Shown here: piece by piece, positions 1 through 11,911 of the stretch
Numbering within the stretch: the stretch's first letter is position 1
Layout: each line of letters begins with the position of its first letter
DNA from: Archegozetes longisetosus
Taxonomy: Eukaryota > Arthropoda > Arachnida > Sarcoptiformes > Trhypochthoniidae
Direction: 5' to 3'
Assembly (NCBI GenBank): GCA_018873245.2
Contig: JAEMBT020000009.1
Span: 12,497,112-12,561,111, forward strand
Length of the DNA: 64,000 bases
Position numbers and translations under genes: made by a program
Notes under the pieces: generated by a model
What the model saw: only the letters and a program-made list of their open reading frames with translations
Databases searched by the model: none
Told to the model about the DNA's origin: nothing

Positions 1-45
1 AAGTTTGTTCATGTTCTCTAATACTACTTTATACTCAACTTTATA

Positions 46-220
46 TTGGGTACAGTTTCCAGTTTATACTCAATCTTGTATTGGGTACAGTTTCCAGTTT
101 ATACTCAATCTTGTATTGGGTACAGTTTCCAGTTTATACTCAATCTTGTATTGGGTACAGTTTCCAGTTTATACTCAATCTTGTATTGGGTACAGTTTCC
201 ACTTTATACTCGACCTTATT
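46..220. repeat. 35-bp tandem repeat, five copies
   Basis: The motif TTGGGTACAGTTTCC recurs at 46, 81, 116, 151 and 186, giving an exact 35-bp period. Copies are nearly identical, so the array is young. The period is not a multiple of three, and the apparent reading frames through it only repeat the array, so no gene is called. Confidence 0.95.
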
Positions 221-240
221 ATTGAGTACAATTTTCCAGT

Positions 241-1106
241 CCTCTAATACCAGTTTATACGATCTCATAGTCAACTTTATTACGGTAATACCTCGCTATA
301 GTGAACCAACTTGTCCGATCTTACATATGCCATTGAATTAATAATTACCTATCTATAGTGAAACCTCGTTATAGTAAGTATGAATTATCAGTAGACTATA
401 CGAAAGTATCAGAGAATTGGTATAAAAATACTTTTAGATTAATTCTATAACATAACTTTTATATTAACATTATAACAATTAAGTTGTCTCATATCTAGAG
501 TCTCTAGAGCTTGAGATTGGTTAGTAAGTATTACAGATGTTTGTGTTTTCTAGAGAAATATAATCAATTATTTAATATATAATGGAATAGCGCATGAAGT
601 CAACACTTTCTTGATAGGTCTAACACTATAGGTCTAAGCATTTGGGACATTGACTGAAATAAGGACCTAACGCACAATATGTTATAAAAATCAATATGTT
701 GTAATTGAAATATTTTCTGTAATTCATCTTGATTACCATACTGTTACTAAACTGATATCTGGACATAAGAATCAATTATTAACTCGATTAAAGTATAAAA
801 TGCGTTAGACACTATTTGAGACATTGCTCATAAAAGTACAGTCGGTCGAAAAATGCTATGCATAGATCCCGGATTAATCTCTGATGCGTGCAAAATCCAA
901 ATAAAATCGTAGCAAAACTGTTGAGTGTTAATATTCTTGACCTTTAAACCTGTACTAAAAGTTTAGTTTCAATATAACTCATAAAAAGTACATATGATTC
1001 ATATAGAGAAGCACAATAATACCTCAATATAGTTAACCTGTTTATAATAAATCCTTGCTATAGTGAAAGCAGTTTGTTGCGACACATCAAGTAATGCTAA
1101 ATAACT
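241..1106. other. AT-rich intergenic DNA, no gene seen
   Basis: No reading frame with coding character was found. The motif TATAGTGAA next to CCTCG/CTCGTTATAG is scattered here (about 295, 355, 370, 1020, 1060) and turns up again near 6460-6520, so it is a dispersed short repeat of the genome. Confidence 0.5.
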
Positions 1107-1184
1107 TCTTTATAGTGAAAGCTCGTTATAGTGAAAGCTCGTTATAGTGAAAGCTCGTTATAGTGAGATCTCCATATAGTGAAA
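1107..1184. repeat. 16-bp tandem repeat (GTTATAGTGAAAGCTC)
   Basis: About four head-to-tail copies of a 16-bp unit, the last ones degenerate. The unit is the same TATAGTGAA motif found dispersed elsewhere in the window, here amplified locally. Confidence 0.85.
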
Positions 1185-1377
1185 TTTGTTTCGAAAAATC
1201 TTATAAATGTCAGCTATTCACTATATCTAGATATAACTGTATTACTTTAAAGAGGTCAATAATATACAACATTCTTATACTACACTTGAGGTATTTTAGC
1301 TCAACTGATCGATTAACACTAAAATGTAGGACTTTGACAATATTGTTTTCATATTATATACAATAACAATGAATCAC

Positions 1378-1561
1378 ATGCATTCTGTACATACATTCTG
1401 TAACATGTATGCTGTAACATAGATTCTGTGACATAGATTCTGTAACATACATTCTGTATGTACATTCTGCATATGCATTCTCTGCATGCATTCTGTATAT
1501 GCATTCTCTACATGCATTCTGCTACATACATTCTGTATATACATTCTGTATATGCTCTGCA
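1378..1561. repeat. Degenerate short tandem repeat around CATTCTGTA
   Basis: Roughly fifteen imperfect copies of an 11-13-bp unit built on ACATTCTGTA or GCATTCTG. The antisense open frame across it is repetitive and is not considered a gene. Confidence 0.8.
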
Positions 1562-2594
1562 TAAAAGAGTTTTAAGACTAACTAAACATTTGCTTAAACA
1601 TTTTAAAAGCAGTAATGATTGAATATAATAAGAGTGACTAATTTGAAACATTTACTATACTCATTAAGTTTGAGACATGCATTACATTTATGAATAAAAT
1701 ATGTTTTTATAATAATTACTATAAATTCACATATATAATAATTATTTCACTTTCAAACTTTTTCTATTCATAGCTTTGTTTATATTTCAATTCATAATCA
1801 CCATATAGTCAATCATAATATATTCTAAATGAGTTCGCATTGGGTGTGTGCGCATTAATTATAATACCGTAGCCTGATTTTCGTAAGGCTATAACTTACA
1901 ATTTTATTTCAAGTTTGCCTGGAATTAAGTCAATTTCATTTTTTGTTGTTTAATTTTTATTAAAATCAACTAATTAGAGAAGAGTGTTTTGAAATTTCAT
2001 TGAGTTTATACCAAATTAAGTAGTTTTAAAACCTCTGGTGAGGTTATAGCCCCTCAATTCATCGTTTGTTGCGGCTCTGATTAACAATGCGCCTATTCTT
2101 CATAACAAGTCCTAAAATCAAAATCTTGTCAATGTTTTCGAGAATGATTATCCAATAAGCCATTAACTGTTGATTTATTTGTACATCATATGATCGTGTG
2201 ACTGCTATAAAGTTCTGTCTTTAACATTATTTCATTTACAGATAGGACTTTATGATACTCATCTGACGATATCATTTCTAGTTCTTACCGCTAAATATAA
2301 ATCAAAAGTACTGAACATAAACCTAATTTACTACAGTACAAAATTCAAGCTAGCTAATAATTGATTTGATTATTATGATTATCTTAAATGAATTACTAGT
2401 CATTAAGAGATAAATTTTGCTTACGATCAATTTTATACAGTACTTAAATTTATAGTTATGAGAAAACTTACTCTTAATTTTTATTATACATACGGATAAA
2501 TGGCTTCACATAAATTCAAGTTATTATGTAAGAACTACTAAAATTTAAGGTAATGTTAATTTTGGTCGAAAGCTCGAGCGAAACTATTAGCATA
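1562..2594. other. AT-rich intergenic DNA, no gene seen
   Basis: No coding frame or RNA gene recognised. At 1868-2060 it contains CCGTAGCC and GGCTATAAC-like pieces matching the ends of the TIR-like element at 7637-7915, so part of it may be an old copy of that family. Confidence 0.4.
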
Positions 2595-3165
2595 GTCTGC
2601 TTCTACGTCAAAATGTCCCCCCAAAAATGTCACCGCCAATAATGTCGCCGACGAAAATGTCGCCAGTAAAAAATATCGCCATACAAAAAATGTCGTCAGT
2701 ATCGTTTTATCCTGACAAAAAATTTCGCGAAAATAAGATTGGAAAAGAACATATTGGAATAGTGCTTATCAAACCAATGTTTAGATAGTTTATAGTTAAA
2801 AAGCTTGAATCACAAATTTTTCCATTGCATACAATGAATGAGCTTCCTTGCTAAGAAGGCTCAGATTATATTCCGATTCATGTATTCCATTAATCATTTA
2901 GTGCAAAATTAGTAAACTTTCTTTTATTACTATAATTAAACGAATTAAATGAAAAACGAACTTTTTCTAATAAAATAATTTCAAAGTTATTTTACTCTTG
3001 TTAATTTTTTTGGAATGAATATATAAAAATCTTAAAACAAACCATTTTAGTGTAAAATTTTATATGGCTACATTTTTGTATGGTGACATTTGTTACAGGC
3101 GATATTTTATACCGGCGACATTATTTACAGCGACATTTTTGGGGGCGACATTTTGAAGTAAAAGC
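2595..3165. mobile_element. MITE-like TIR element, copy 1 (AATGTCGCC family)
   Basis: The left end reads CTTCTACGTCAAAATGTC and the right end is an inverted form (GGGGGCGACATTTTGAAG). AATGTCGCC-type motifs repeat inside both ends. The body (about 2700-3060) is closely repeated in the same orientation at 4110-4560. There is no coding capacity, so this is a non-autonomous DNA element. Its right end overlaps the 3' end of the receptor gene at 3125-3865 and supplies that gene's stop codon. Confidence 0.8.
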
Positions 3166-3865
3166 TTTCTTCAATTTGGAGATATTGAGGACTAGTTTCG
3201 ATTGCATTCTCATAATCGTGCTTTGGTCTATCAAGATAATTATAGTTAATTTCAAAATAAGTTGAATCAACCGAATGATAATTACTAGTCACATCATCAT
3301 ATTGATCACTCAAATTTTCGTTATTCATCACAGTTTTGTTTGAAGACGATTTTATCATATTTCTATACTTGATAACAAAATATATCGCACAACAAACAAT
3401 AGAAACCGATATAACACTTATCAAAATCGATATAATAAGTGTGATTTGAATTTTGCTTAGAGAACTGCCGCTATTACAACTTTGTAATTTGTTTAAATTG
3501 AAGCATAAGTGATATTTCTTATTACTATTTTCTACTTCACAAATACTATTGTGACTCATGTAAACACTTTTGGATCTAATCCAACTTCCACTCGGATCAC
3601 ATTTTATAATATATTCTGAAATAAAATTATTTTTGTCTCCACATTCATGAATAACGATATCGTGACCAGATTTGTTAACCAGAATGTGATAATTTGTTAA
3701 ATGACTTGTTCTACCAAAACTTTCAATAGACGGACATCTTATCAATTCTATATCATTGGTAATATTAAGAGTCGTTATATTAAGAGTCGTTATATTATTT
3801 GCACAATTTGAATGAAATTTCATAGATATTAAGCAAAAATACACTAAATTAAGATAAGAATTCAT
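3125..3865 (-). CDS. Single-exon type I membrane receptor with tyrosine-rich cytoplasmic tail
   Basis: I do not recognise the family. The first ATG in frame is at 3865 and gives 246 aa with a hydrophobic signal peptide (MNSYLNLVYFCLISM). The ectodomain (about residues 20-130) has several Cys and Asn-X-Ser/Thr sites; the stretch CDPSGSW followed by a later Cys recalls a Sushi/CCP module, but this is weak. One membrane segment lies at about residues 140-165 (IQITLIISILISVISVSIV), followed by basic residues. The tail has at least five Tyr-X-X-hydrophobic motifs (YDDV, YHSV, YFEI, YNYL, YLQI) plus YENA, the kind of sites bound by SH2 proteins or AP-2. The last ~10 residues and the stop are encoded by the end of the TIR element at 2595-3165. 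Function is inferred only as a cell-surface receptor or adhesion protein. Confidence 0.7.
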   Translation of the reverse strand: MNSYLNLVYFCLISMKFHSNCANNITTLNITTLNITNDIELIRCPSIESFGRTSHLTNYHILVNKSGHDIVIHECGDKNNFISEYIIKCDPSGSWIRSKSVYMSHNSICEVENSNKKYHLCFNLNKLQSCNSGSSLSKIQITLIISILISVISVSIVCCAIYFVIKYRNMIKSSSNKTVMNNENLSDQYDDVTSNYHSVDSTYFEINYNYLDRPKHDYENAIETSPQYLQIEESFYFKMSPPKMSL

Positions 3866-4104
3866 CTCTATTACTATTAAACTTTTCACGACACGACTTC
3901 TATAGTGAACTACTGTTCAGTTACGAAAATTGAAGACAAATTTGTAGAGACTGATAGACGTTTGATTCACTTGAGCTACAATTGTGACTCACAAATGAAA
4001 GGATGTAAACATATCCTCTCTTCAAGTGATATTTTCGAATACTAAGTATTCAAGACTAACGTGATATTCTGTAAAAACAATAGAAAATGAACATTCATAG
4101 TCAT

Positions 4105-4560
4105 AACTCGCTTCTACACCAAAACGTCGTCGATAAAAGATGTCTTCAGTATTATTTTATTCTTATAATAAAAAATTTCGCGAAAATAAGATTGAAAAGA
4201 ACATATTTGTGAATAGTCTCTTATCAAACCAATGTTTAGATAGTTTATAGTTAAAAAGCTTGAATCACTAATTTTTCCATTGTCTGCTCACGAATGAGTT
4301 TCCTTACTAAGAATTATACTCTGATTAATGTATTCCATTAATCATTTTCTACAAATTAGTACATTTTATTTTATTTACTATAATAAAACGAAAAATGAAC
4401 TTGTTCTAATAAAATAATTTCAAAGTTATTTTACTCTTGTTAATTTTACTTGGAATGAATATATAAAAAAATCTTAAAACAGACCATTTTAGTGTAAAAT
4501 TTTATATGGCTACATTTTTGTCGGCGACATTTTTGGGGCGACATTTTGACGCAGAAGTGC
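4105..4560. mobile_element. MITE-like TIR element, copy 2 (AATGTCGCC family)
   Basis: A direct-orientation copy of the element at 2595-3165. The blocks around TTTCGCGAAAATAAGATTG, CAAACCAATGTTTAGATAG and GGAATGAATATATAAAAA are shared nearly unchanged. It ends in GGGGCGACATTTTGACGCAGAAG, the inverted form of its left end. The two copies bracket the receptor gene. Confidence 0.8.
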
Positions 4561-4651
4561 ATAGTCTATATAGTAAATTTACAAAAGTTATTAATATTGA
4601 TAAGATATCCATTTATTTAATACTAAACTAGAATTCATACATTCTAGTATG

Positions 4652-4679
4652 GTGTGTGTGTGTGTGTGTGTGTGTGTGT
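4652..4679. repeat. (TG)n microsatellite
   Basis: Fourteen uninterrupted TG dinucleotides. Confidence 0.97.
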
Positions 4680-7636
4680 CCAATGTCAACTAAAAGATAA
4701 TCCAAAGTAATTAATTTGGGCAAAAATCAACTTATATTCAATTGAGATCCCATTATTGATTGCATCAAATCAAACTACCAACGGATAGGACACTGACTGC
4801 AAGTTGATGAGATCTAACGTGAGTAAACAACGTCTATGGAATAATTCAGTCTTTGTTTTCTGCATCACTTGTTTGATTGGAAATGTTTCTATCATTAATA
4901 CTCAATGTTGTCAAGTTTTTCAATCAAATTAAAGCTCCAGAAATGATACATTAGGTTAGGTTAGTTTATAAGTATGGAAGGTTAATCTAAATCAAGTGTT
5001 ATTAAGTTAGGTTAGGCTAGTTTAGTTTAGGTTGGTCTTTAGATATAGAAAATTAATCTAAACAAATTTGATGCTCATTTTTCTAATTTGATGCTCATTT
5101 TTCTAATTTGGCTCAAATTAATTGATAAATTGAGCTCTTTTGTATTGATATAACTAGTTTTTAGTATAAATGATAATTCATTTTAAAATCAGGCTCAAGT
5201 TGTTTACATAAATATTGTTGCTGCTCCTGCTCACAATTGATAAGTTTAACTGAAGGGTAGGCCTGTTTTCCATCAGCATTACCTAACTCTAACTTAAACA
5301 TAATTGTGATTTACAACAATACTTATGAGAGAAAAATAACTAAAGCCTCAAATTTGATTGGATATTTCCATATTATAAGCAATGCTATATAAAGTAATAA
5401 TATATAAAGTAATATATAGTAATAAATTACAGTTACACACATCGAAAACTGGTATGAAGCTAGCAATCTGAAGATTTATGTCACTATAATAAGTTTTCTA
5501 TAAAATACAAACAAACAAAAAGCTATGCTTCCATCACATCAAATGAAGACTAATGGACGTTTGCATACTCTGTTCTACATAAAATCTTATATCTTATAGT
5601 ATATGTTGTTCGAAATATAGCTTCAATATGTTTACAATCAATATAACTTTAATCCTATCGTATGTTGAAAGTATTGAACCATGTTTTGTGTTCAAAGTCA
5701 CTTTCAGTCTATGAATTGTAACTCTCCGGAAATTATGAAATAGTTTTGAATTAAACCTACCATATCAGTACAGTAATAGAAATAATGTTAGAATATAAAA
5801 CTAAAGTTGGAAATACGGTTAAACTTTGTAACTGTACTAAAAGATAGTTTAGGCATAATCAGATCAGTTTTATAGCTACAAACCAATTCAAAAGAGCATA
5901 ACTTTAAATGATCACACTTAAGATAAAACATTAAATCGAGTGAACAAAACTGATTCAAATTCTCAGTCTATCACAAATTCTATGCTTCTCGTCTTAAGAA
6001 TTTCTTCTTAACGTCTCCGATTCTATCACGTTTGATGTTCAAATCAAAACCAAAGTCAAAAATATGGCATTCACGCAGCTCTACCAAAGTTGAGTCAATT
6101 ATTTTTCTTTTTACTTAGTATTGGGTTGAAAGGAATGAAAATGTATAACAATCAGAATTTATACCAAACATAATTCATATTAAGAATTCAAGAATTTAAG
6201 AATTTAAGAGCTTAAGTCTCACTCAATCATGCGAATAAAGAAATGAGTCTTTTGTTTAAGCTATATAAAACATATGTTCTCATCTTTGAAATTCTATATG
6301 AATCTGAACAGCAGATGTTAAGACAGAAATCAAATTAAATTATAGATAATATTACTTCAGTTTTCAAATTGCACTTTCTTAGTATTGCTCTTTAGTCTGC
6401 AGTAATACTTCCTTATTGGCAATTGTGAGAGATTGAAAGTTCACGCTAGCTGCAATAGGGTTTCACTATAGATTGGTTGAAAAAGTATATGTTGGCTGTT
6501 CACTATAATGAGGTATTAGTGTACTTTATATATTCATTAATGTAAATAAGCGATGAACATAAGAGTAATTGTATTATAAATTGCAAATTTAATAATATTT
6601 AATTATCTGACAAATTGTCAACATCCTATGTCATCAAATCTGGAGTATTTAAAGTTGCGAAATTATTTGATTTAATAATGCAACAAATCGTTTGTTCATA
6701 TTAGTATAGCTAAATATGAATCAAATCGTTGTAATAAGCTGACAAATTTTCAATATTTTAATAAAAGTCAAGCAGAACTGAAGGCTCTATTCTGTATTGT
6801 TAAACAAATACCATTTGTACACACTATTGTTCAATATAAATACCATCAATATTTTAGATCTCATTCTAAATAATTCAAGAATCTATTGTTAAAATTAATC
6901 AACTAGAACAATTAATCATTGAGAGTGATAGTAAAAATGAATTCTAAATGTCTAACATGACATTAGGGCTTAGTTGATTCATTAATTTCTCCATAATTGA
7001 TTTTTCATGGTTAATTCAAAACCTATTTTTATTTTATTACTTCACTCACTTTCAGGTTGACTAAACCTAAAGATTTTCTAATACAGTAAAAAATAAGACA
7101 TTTAAATAATTGTTTTTAAAAATATAAAAATTCCAGAAGAGAAACAGCTTATTATTGATTCATAAGAATCACTTAACTAGATGTTCAAGTTTGAGATGTT
7201 TAACTGTAAGTTTGGATGTGACAAATGTAAACTATTTTGCAAATGTATTTTTCATTATACACTCACATCATATTGAATACACATTGACTTGGAGTTATTT
7301 GAAGTCTGATACTGAGTCAAACATAGGTAAATATTGAAGTACGCAAGCTTTATATGAGAAACATCTCAAGTGAATATGTCAAACCTTTACAAAGTCCTAA
7401 TATTATGGGTTTAATCTCAACAAATTATCATTCAATTATAAGAATGCTTATAAACACTGAATAATTCAACAATAAATTCATTGGAAGAGATTAATTGATT
7501 CAGTAAATTATTTGTTATCTGTTTATTTGTCAAAACGTAATTTTATCTAAAATATGTATTTTGTAATTAATGAACACGTCTCTGCTCTCTTGTGCTTAAA
7601 CCTATGCTAATAGGCCTTAAGAATTGATACACTATA
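4680..7636. other. Gene-poor intergenic DNA
   Basis: No coding frame above background. It holds a short TTAGG-like tract (4951-5035) and TATAGTGAA-type motifs near 6460-6520. Nothing else recognisable. Confidence 0.45.
4951..5035. repeat. Interstitial TTAGG-like tract
   Basis: Imperfect runs of TTAGGTTAGG at 4951-4966 and again at about 5006-5035. TTAGG is the ancestral arthropod telomere repeat; the degenerate, short nature shows an interstitial tract. Confidence 0.7.
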
Positions 7637-7915
7637 AGCATAGCCGTAGCCAGTGGGGGCTAGTAATCTATAGCCCCTCCCAGAGATTCTATCAAAATTG
7701 AAGTTTGGATCCGTAGTGAAAAAAATGCTAAAATCTTTGATACTGTGTTTAATTGATGCATCAATCGATTACTTTTTGTTAAACATTAATCAAAAGACTG
7801 ATAAAAAAGTCAACAGATATCTGAGTGTAAGTCAGCATAGCTTAAAAACATCAGAGCATTAAATTTGAGGCAATTAGCCCCCCCAGACAAAAGCCAGGTT
7901 ATGGTATTGAGAATA
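7637..7915. mobile_element. Possible TIR element with CATAGCCGTAGCC/GGGGGCTA ends
   Basis: The left end (CATAGCCGTAGCCAGTGGGG) is mirrored on the right by AGCCCCCCCAG followed by AAGCCAGGTTATGG on the opposite strand. Related end sequences recur near 1868-2060 and 17575-17900. No coding capacity. The exact limits are uncertain. Confidence 0.45.
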
Positions 7916-8424
7916 AGAATACTAAACAGAAAAGGCACATAATTAAATATTTCACGCTAATTATGCAACCGTTTGTGTTTTGCTAGTCATCTTAGATAAG
8001 AGCAATTTATATACCAAACTTTGTTCATTTATATAATACACATTCTGACTTCACTGTCGACCACTTCAGTATAAGAGCTTAATCTAATTTGAATGGATTT
8101 TAATGAAAACAGTGACAAAATACATGTTATTACCTGAGTGGTTATACAACCGATCCTATAGTTCTAACCAGTCCTACAGTTGCAATCCAACCCGAAAACA
8201 TCTTTTAATTCCATAACTTTAACTCAAGGCACATTAGAATAGTTGGTCTACAATCGCATGAGACCGTGATTTGCAAATCGGAATCAACAATCACCAACTC
8301 TTTCAAATAATTGATCGACAGCAGCGCACTATTGCATCTGTTATAGTTATAGTGAACTTACCTTTTCTTTTGCTATATCTACGATAAACTCACTACATCA
8401 GTTCGATTCAAGTCTGAAGCTGTG

Positions 8425-8425
<1 letters not shown>

Positions 8426-8459
<34 letters not shown>
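8426..8459. repeat. (GT)n microsatellite
   Basis: About 17 GT units directly followed by a GA-rich stretch. Confidence 0.97.
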
Positions 8460-8465
<6 letters not shown>

Positions 8466-8506
8466 GGAGCAAGATAGAGCGGGAGCGACAGTGAGAGAGT
8501 GAGACT

Positions 8507-8511
<5 letters not shown>

Positions 8512-8560
<49 letters not shown>
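8512..8560. repeat. (GA)n microsatellite
   Basis: About 24 GA units. The antisense frame across both microsatellites is only Ser-Leu and Thr-His repeats and is not a gene. Confidence 0.97.
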
Positions 8561-8561
<1 letters not shown>

Positions 8562-8590
8562 ACTATCTAAGAGTTGTCTGCGTCGCATTC

Positions 8591-11006
8591 CATTTGAGCA
8601 TGAATTCGATTTACTTCACGAAGGGGTGGTTCGCGCCGTTAGTACTTACATAACAAATTCATTATATTTCGCTTTGACTAATTTATTTTATCATTTTAGA
8701 TAGCAAAATATAATCGATAATGCATCAAATCATTATGAGCAAAGTATTGCGAATACAAATTTTTGGGACTTTTTTGCCTCAGGTTTTACTTATTCCTCAA
8801 CTTTTTCGTAACTAATTTATTGAACTTTTTATTCATCTTATGTATATTGAATCAACTTTTTATGGAAAACTTAGATTTTCAAATTAGCAATTTTTCAATT
8901 TATTTCTAAATTCAATACCATTTCAACAAAATTAAAGCGTTTTAGTATTGAAACAAAAAATTTAAAAAGAATTTAAAGCTCTTCGAAAAATCAATATTCA
9001 GGAGAAATATTCAATGCTAACAGTTTGAAGAAGATTGATGTGCAAGCTTTCGAAATTTATTCTTCATTTTTAGGAACAATTTTTCACTTACTAACTTCAC
9101 TAACTATCAAATTGCAATATTGAAAACCTAAACATTTATTCATATGATTTCCTATTTAAAGCTTTCAGTTTTTCTATAGCTTAAACTCATTTATTAGATC
9201 TTTTACTTTAAGATTTGTCTAATAATCAAACTTAAGCTTAAATTTAGTTTCATTAGTGAAGATTATCTCAAATAATGAATACGATATCTCAGCGAAGAGA
9301 TTAAAATGGTTCTAAAAATTGACTCAAAGTGCTTAGCTGCAGTTTCAAACATGTTGTTATAGAGCCTTTGTCACCGCTATAGAGTCCTACCTATAATTGG
9401 AATAACATTATAGATAGAGTTTTATAGCACTTATCCCATCATACGTAATATTACATATCGTTCGGTCAGTGCTGTAGAGTCTTGTTCCTAATTCATGTAA
9501 CATTATAGATACCACTTTATAGATACCACATTATAGATACCACTTTATAGTATTCACTCGACCATTATGTCTAAAACGAAAACAAACTCAAATCAGAACT
9601 GAAGAGAACAATCTTATTTAGTTGAAGAGCATTGACGAAGTTTACTATTGATTCAATTTCAGTCTTTCTCTTAAATTCAATTGAATTTTCGTCATTTGAT
9701 TACATGTCATTTCTTACATAACATACGCTTGAGATAATCAAATGCATTGAACCAGATTATTATTCGAGTAATACTTCATTTACATTCCCAACTAATTCCA
9801 GACCCAATTAATTTTTCACCCAAGAATTTCACGAAAGAATAAATGCCAAACTTTGTTGAGAAATAATCGAATGGACATCTCATTCAAAACCTTATCGAAT
9901 CATTCATAATCTGATGAAAGGAGTTCTTTCGGTCAAATAAGCACTTTATATCTCAACAAAAAGAAAATCCATTTTAGGTTAGTAATACAACTGACAACTC
10001 TACACAATTTTATAGAAATATTCTGTGCAATTCTGTAATATTCCGTGTAATTCTGTAATGTTATGTGCGATTCTGTAATATCCTGTAATATTCTGTAGGA
10101 AACTATACCTGAAACTTCTGTCGATTCTATTGAATACTTTGTTGATTATACTGTAATTTATGAAACTTGGAGTGTAACTGACCTCCAAACTGTTAATATT
10201 TAATATAATAAAATGTCCAGAATATTTCTTAGTCTAAAAAAATTTTAATGTAAGTACATGAAAATGTTAAGAAAGACCAGTGTTTCGAGATCTAAGACTT
10301 AACAATAAAAGAGTGATGTTTACGACATAGAAGCAATTATTCATTACAATGATAGAGATTAAGGCAATACTCGTAAAAAACCTCTGCAATACTCTTAAAA
10401 AACCTTCAATTCTCTACTTCGTTTCTCTCAACAAATTCCGCACTGCTTTACTTTTTAGAATCAATACTTTATTCAGACTGCTCTTTGAAAATTCTGGATT
10501 TTTATTGTAACCTAGATTATGGATTACAGTCGAACCTCTCTAGCTTGAACGCGTAATTGATTTTTTAAAATTGGTAACAATTAAGTCGTATTTTTCTGAG
10601 AGTTTTTACATTTTTTTAAAAACCACCTAAGTGTATGTGTTGATAGATTTTAGATTTTAATGCACCTGAAAAACAGACACCAGAAAACAGTAGAAAGAAT
10701 AGAAAATTTATCAAAATAAATTAATTCCTCAATGAAATAATTGGGTTTATAACCAGTATTAAATCTAATTCTCTTATTTGTTAAACTACTGAATCGAACG
10801 AATAATGGCTAACAGATAAATGAAAATTAATTCAACCTGTGCTGAAGCTATTGATAGTTTAAATAATTTGAAAAGACATAAAAAAAATAAAACCTCAAGA
10901 AACAGAAATAGATTTATTCGAGTAGAAAAGTTACTTTTGATTCTATAAGTGAGATAATGTGTAGAAAACCACTATAAGAAATCAGTGCACGTTTCCATGG
11001 GATGAG
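8591..11006. other. Gene-poor intergenic DNA with short tandem tracts
   Basis: No gene recognised. Short degenerate tandem motifs are present: TATAGATACCAC-type units at about 9503-9552 and TTCTGTAATATTC-type units at about 10018-10100. Confidence 0.45.
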
Positions 11007-11105
11007 GAATGCGAGTAAAGAGTATTCTCTTGAATGCGAGTAAAGAATATTTTCTTGAATGCGAGTAAAGAATATTCCCTTGAATGAGAGTAAAGAATAT
11101 TTTCT
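11007..11105. repeat. 25-bp tandem repeat, four copies
   Basis: Units start at 11007, 11032, 11057 and 11082 with GAATGCGAGTAAAGA at the head. Copies differ by only a few bases. Confidence 0.92.
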
Positions 11106-11431
11106 ATCATTAGTTCTCCTGTTCTGCTATTCGAAAAAGTGTGATTGCGTCTGAAACTCATCAAAGCTTGACTGAAAATTCTCATTTTATTTTACTTTTA
11201 TGTGACTTACATTCTGACACCATTTTCTAAATCATATGCTATTACATTGTATAATGTATTCAACTCATATTTGAAACTATCTTCACTCCTGAATCAACAT
11301 TATTTAAATCGATGTTCGGTTGTATTTTCCGTTCACTTCTGTTAGAATGATTGAGGAAATTGATGTTTATATAACTGACTCGAAAATCGATTGCAATAAA
11401 ACTAGATATAGTAAATTATTGGCTAATTTTG

Positions 11432-11505
11432 ACCTAACCTAACCTAACCCAACCCAACCTAACCCAACCCAATCCAATCCAACCCAATCCAACCTAACCT
11501 AAACC
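11432..11505. repeat. Interstitial telomere-like (CCTAA)n tract
   Basis: A run of CCTAA units decaying into CCCAA and CCAAT variants, the complement of the arthropod telomere repeat TTAGG. Gradual decay towards one side indicates an old interstitial tract, not a chromosome end. Confidence 0.85.
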
Positions 11506-11754
11506 CTGCAACATGTCAAATACAACACCTGATTAATTGCAATTTCAACTCTGTCTTCAATACTATTCAAATTAAAATAAAATTTTTCTATAATTAGAAA
11601 CGGAAAGTTAATTGATTGTAAAATCAATTAATCAAAAGCTTAAGTGCAGTCTGACGTACATAAGTAAATAAAAAACTAATCACTCGAAAGTCTATGCGCA
11701 ATATATCGAATTTAAAACAACGCTAATCTTGCAGAAAAAGGGATTAAATTGATT

Positions 11755-11760
11755 TTTATT
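11755..11760 (-). promoter_or_regulatory. Poly(A) signal AATAAA for SF3B1
   Basis: AATAAA on the minus strand about 150 nt past the SF3B1 stop codon, a suitable distance for the 3' end of that transcript. No other canonical hexamer was noted between it and the stop. Confidence 0.5.
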
Positions 11761-11911
11761 ACGACTTAAGATATTTTTAAATAAAAGAGTCAAATGTGAA
11801 CAAAATGTAATTTTATGCATTAGTAAATAATATACAACTTATGGTATTATAAAGTTTACAAACAATATGGGATTCAAAACACAAACGAAGATAACCGACA
11901 TGAATAAATAA

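Noticed and set aside
5-341. Two overlapping open frames at the left end
   Set aside because: They translate the 35-bp tandem repeat in different frames; no independent coding signal.
8379-8588. Antisense 69-codon frame
   Set aside because: It is only GT and GA microsatellite translated as Ser-Leu and Thr-His runs.
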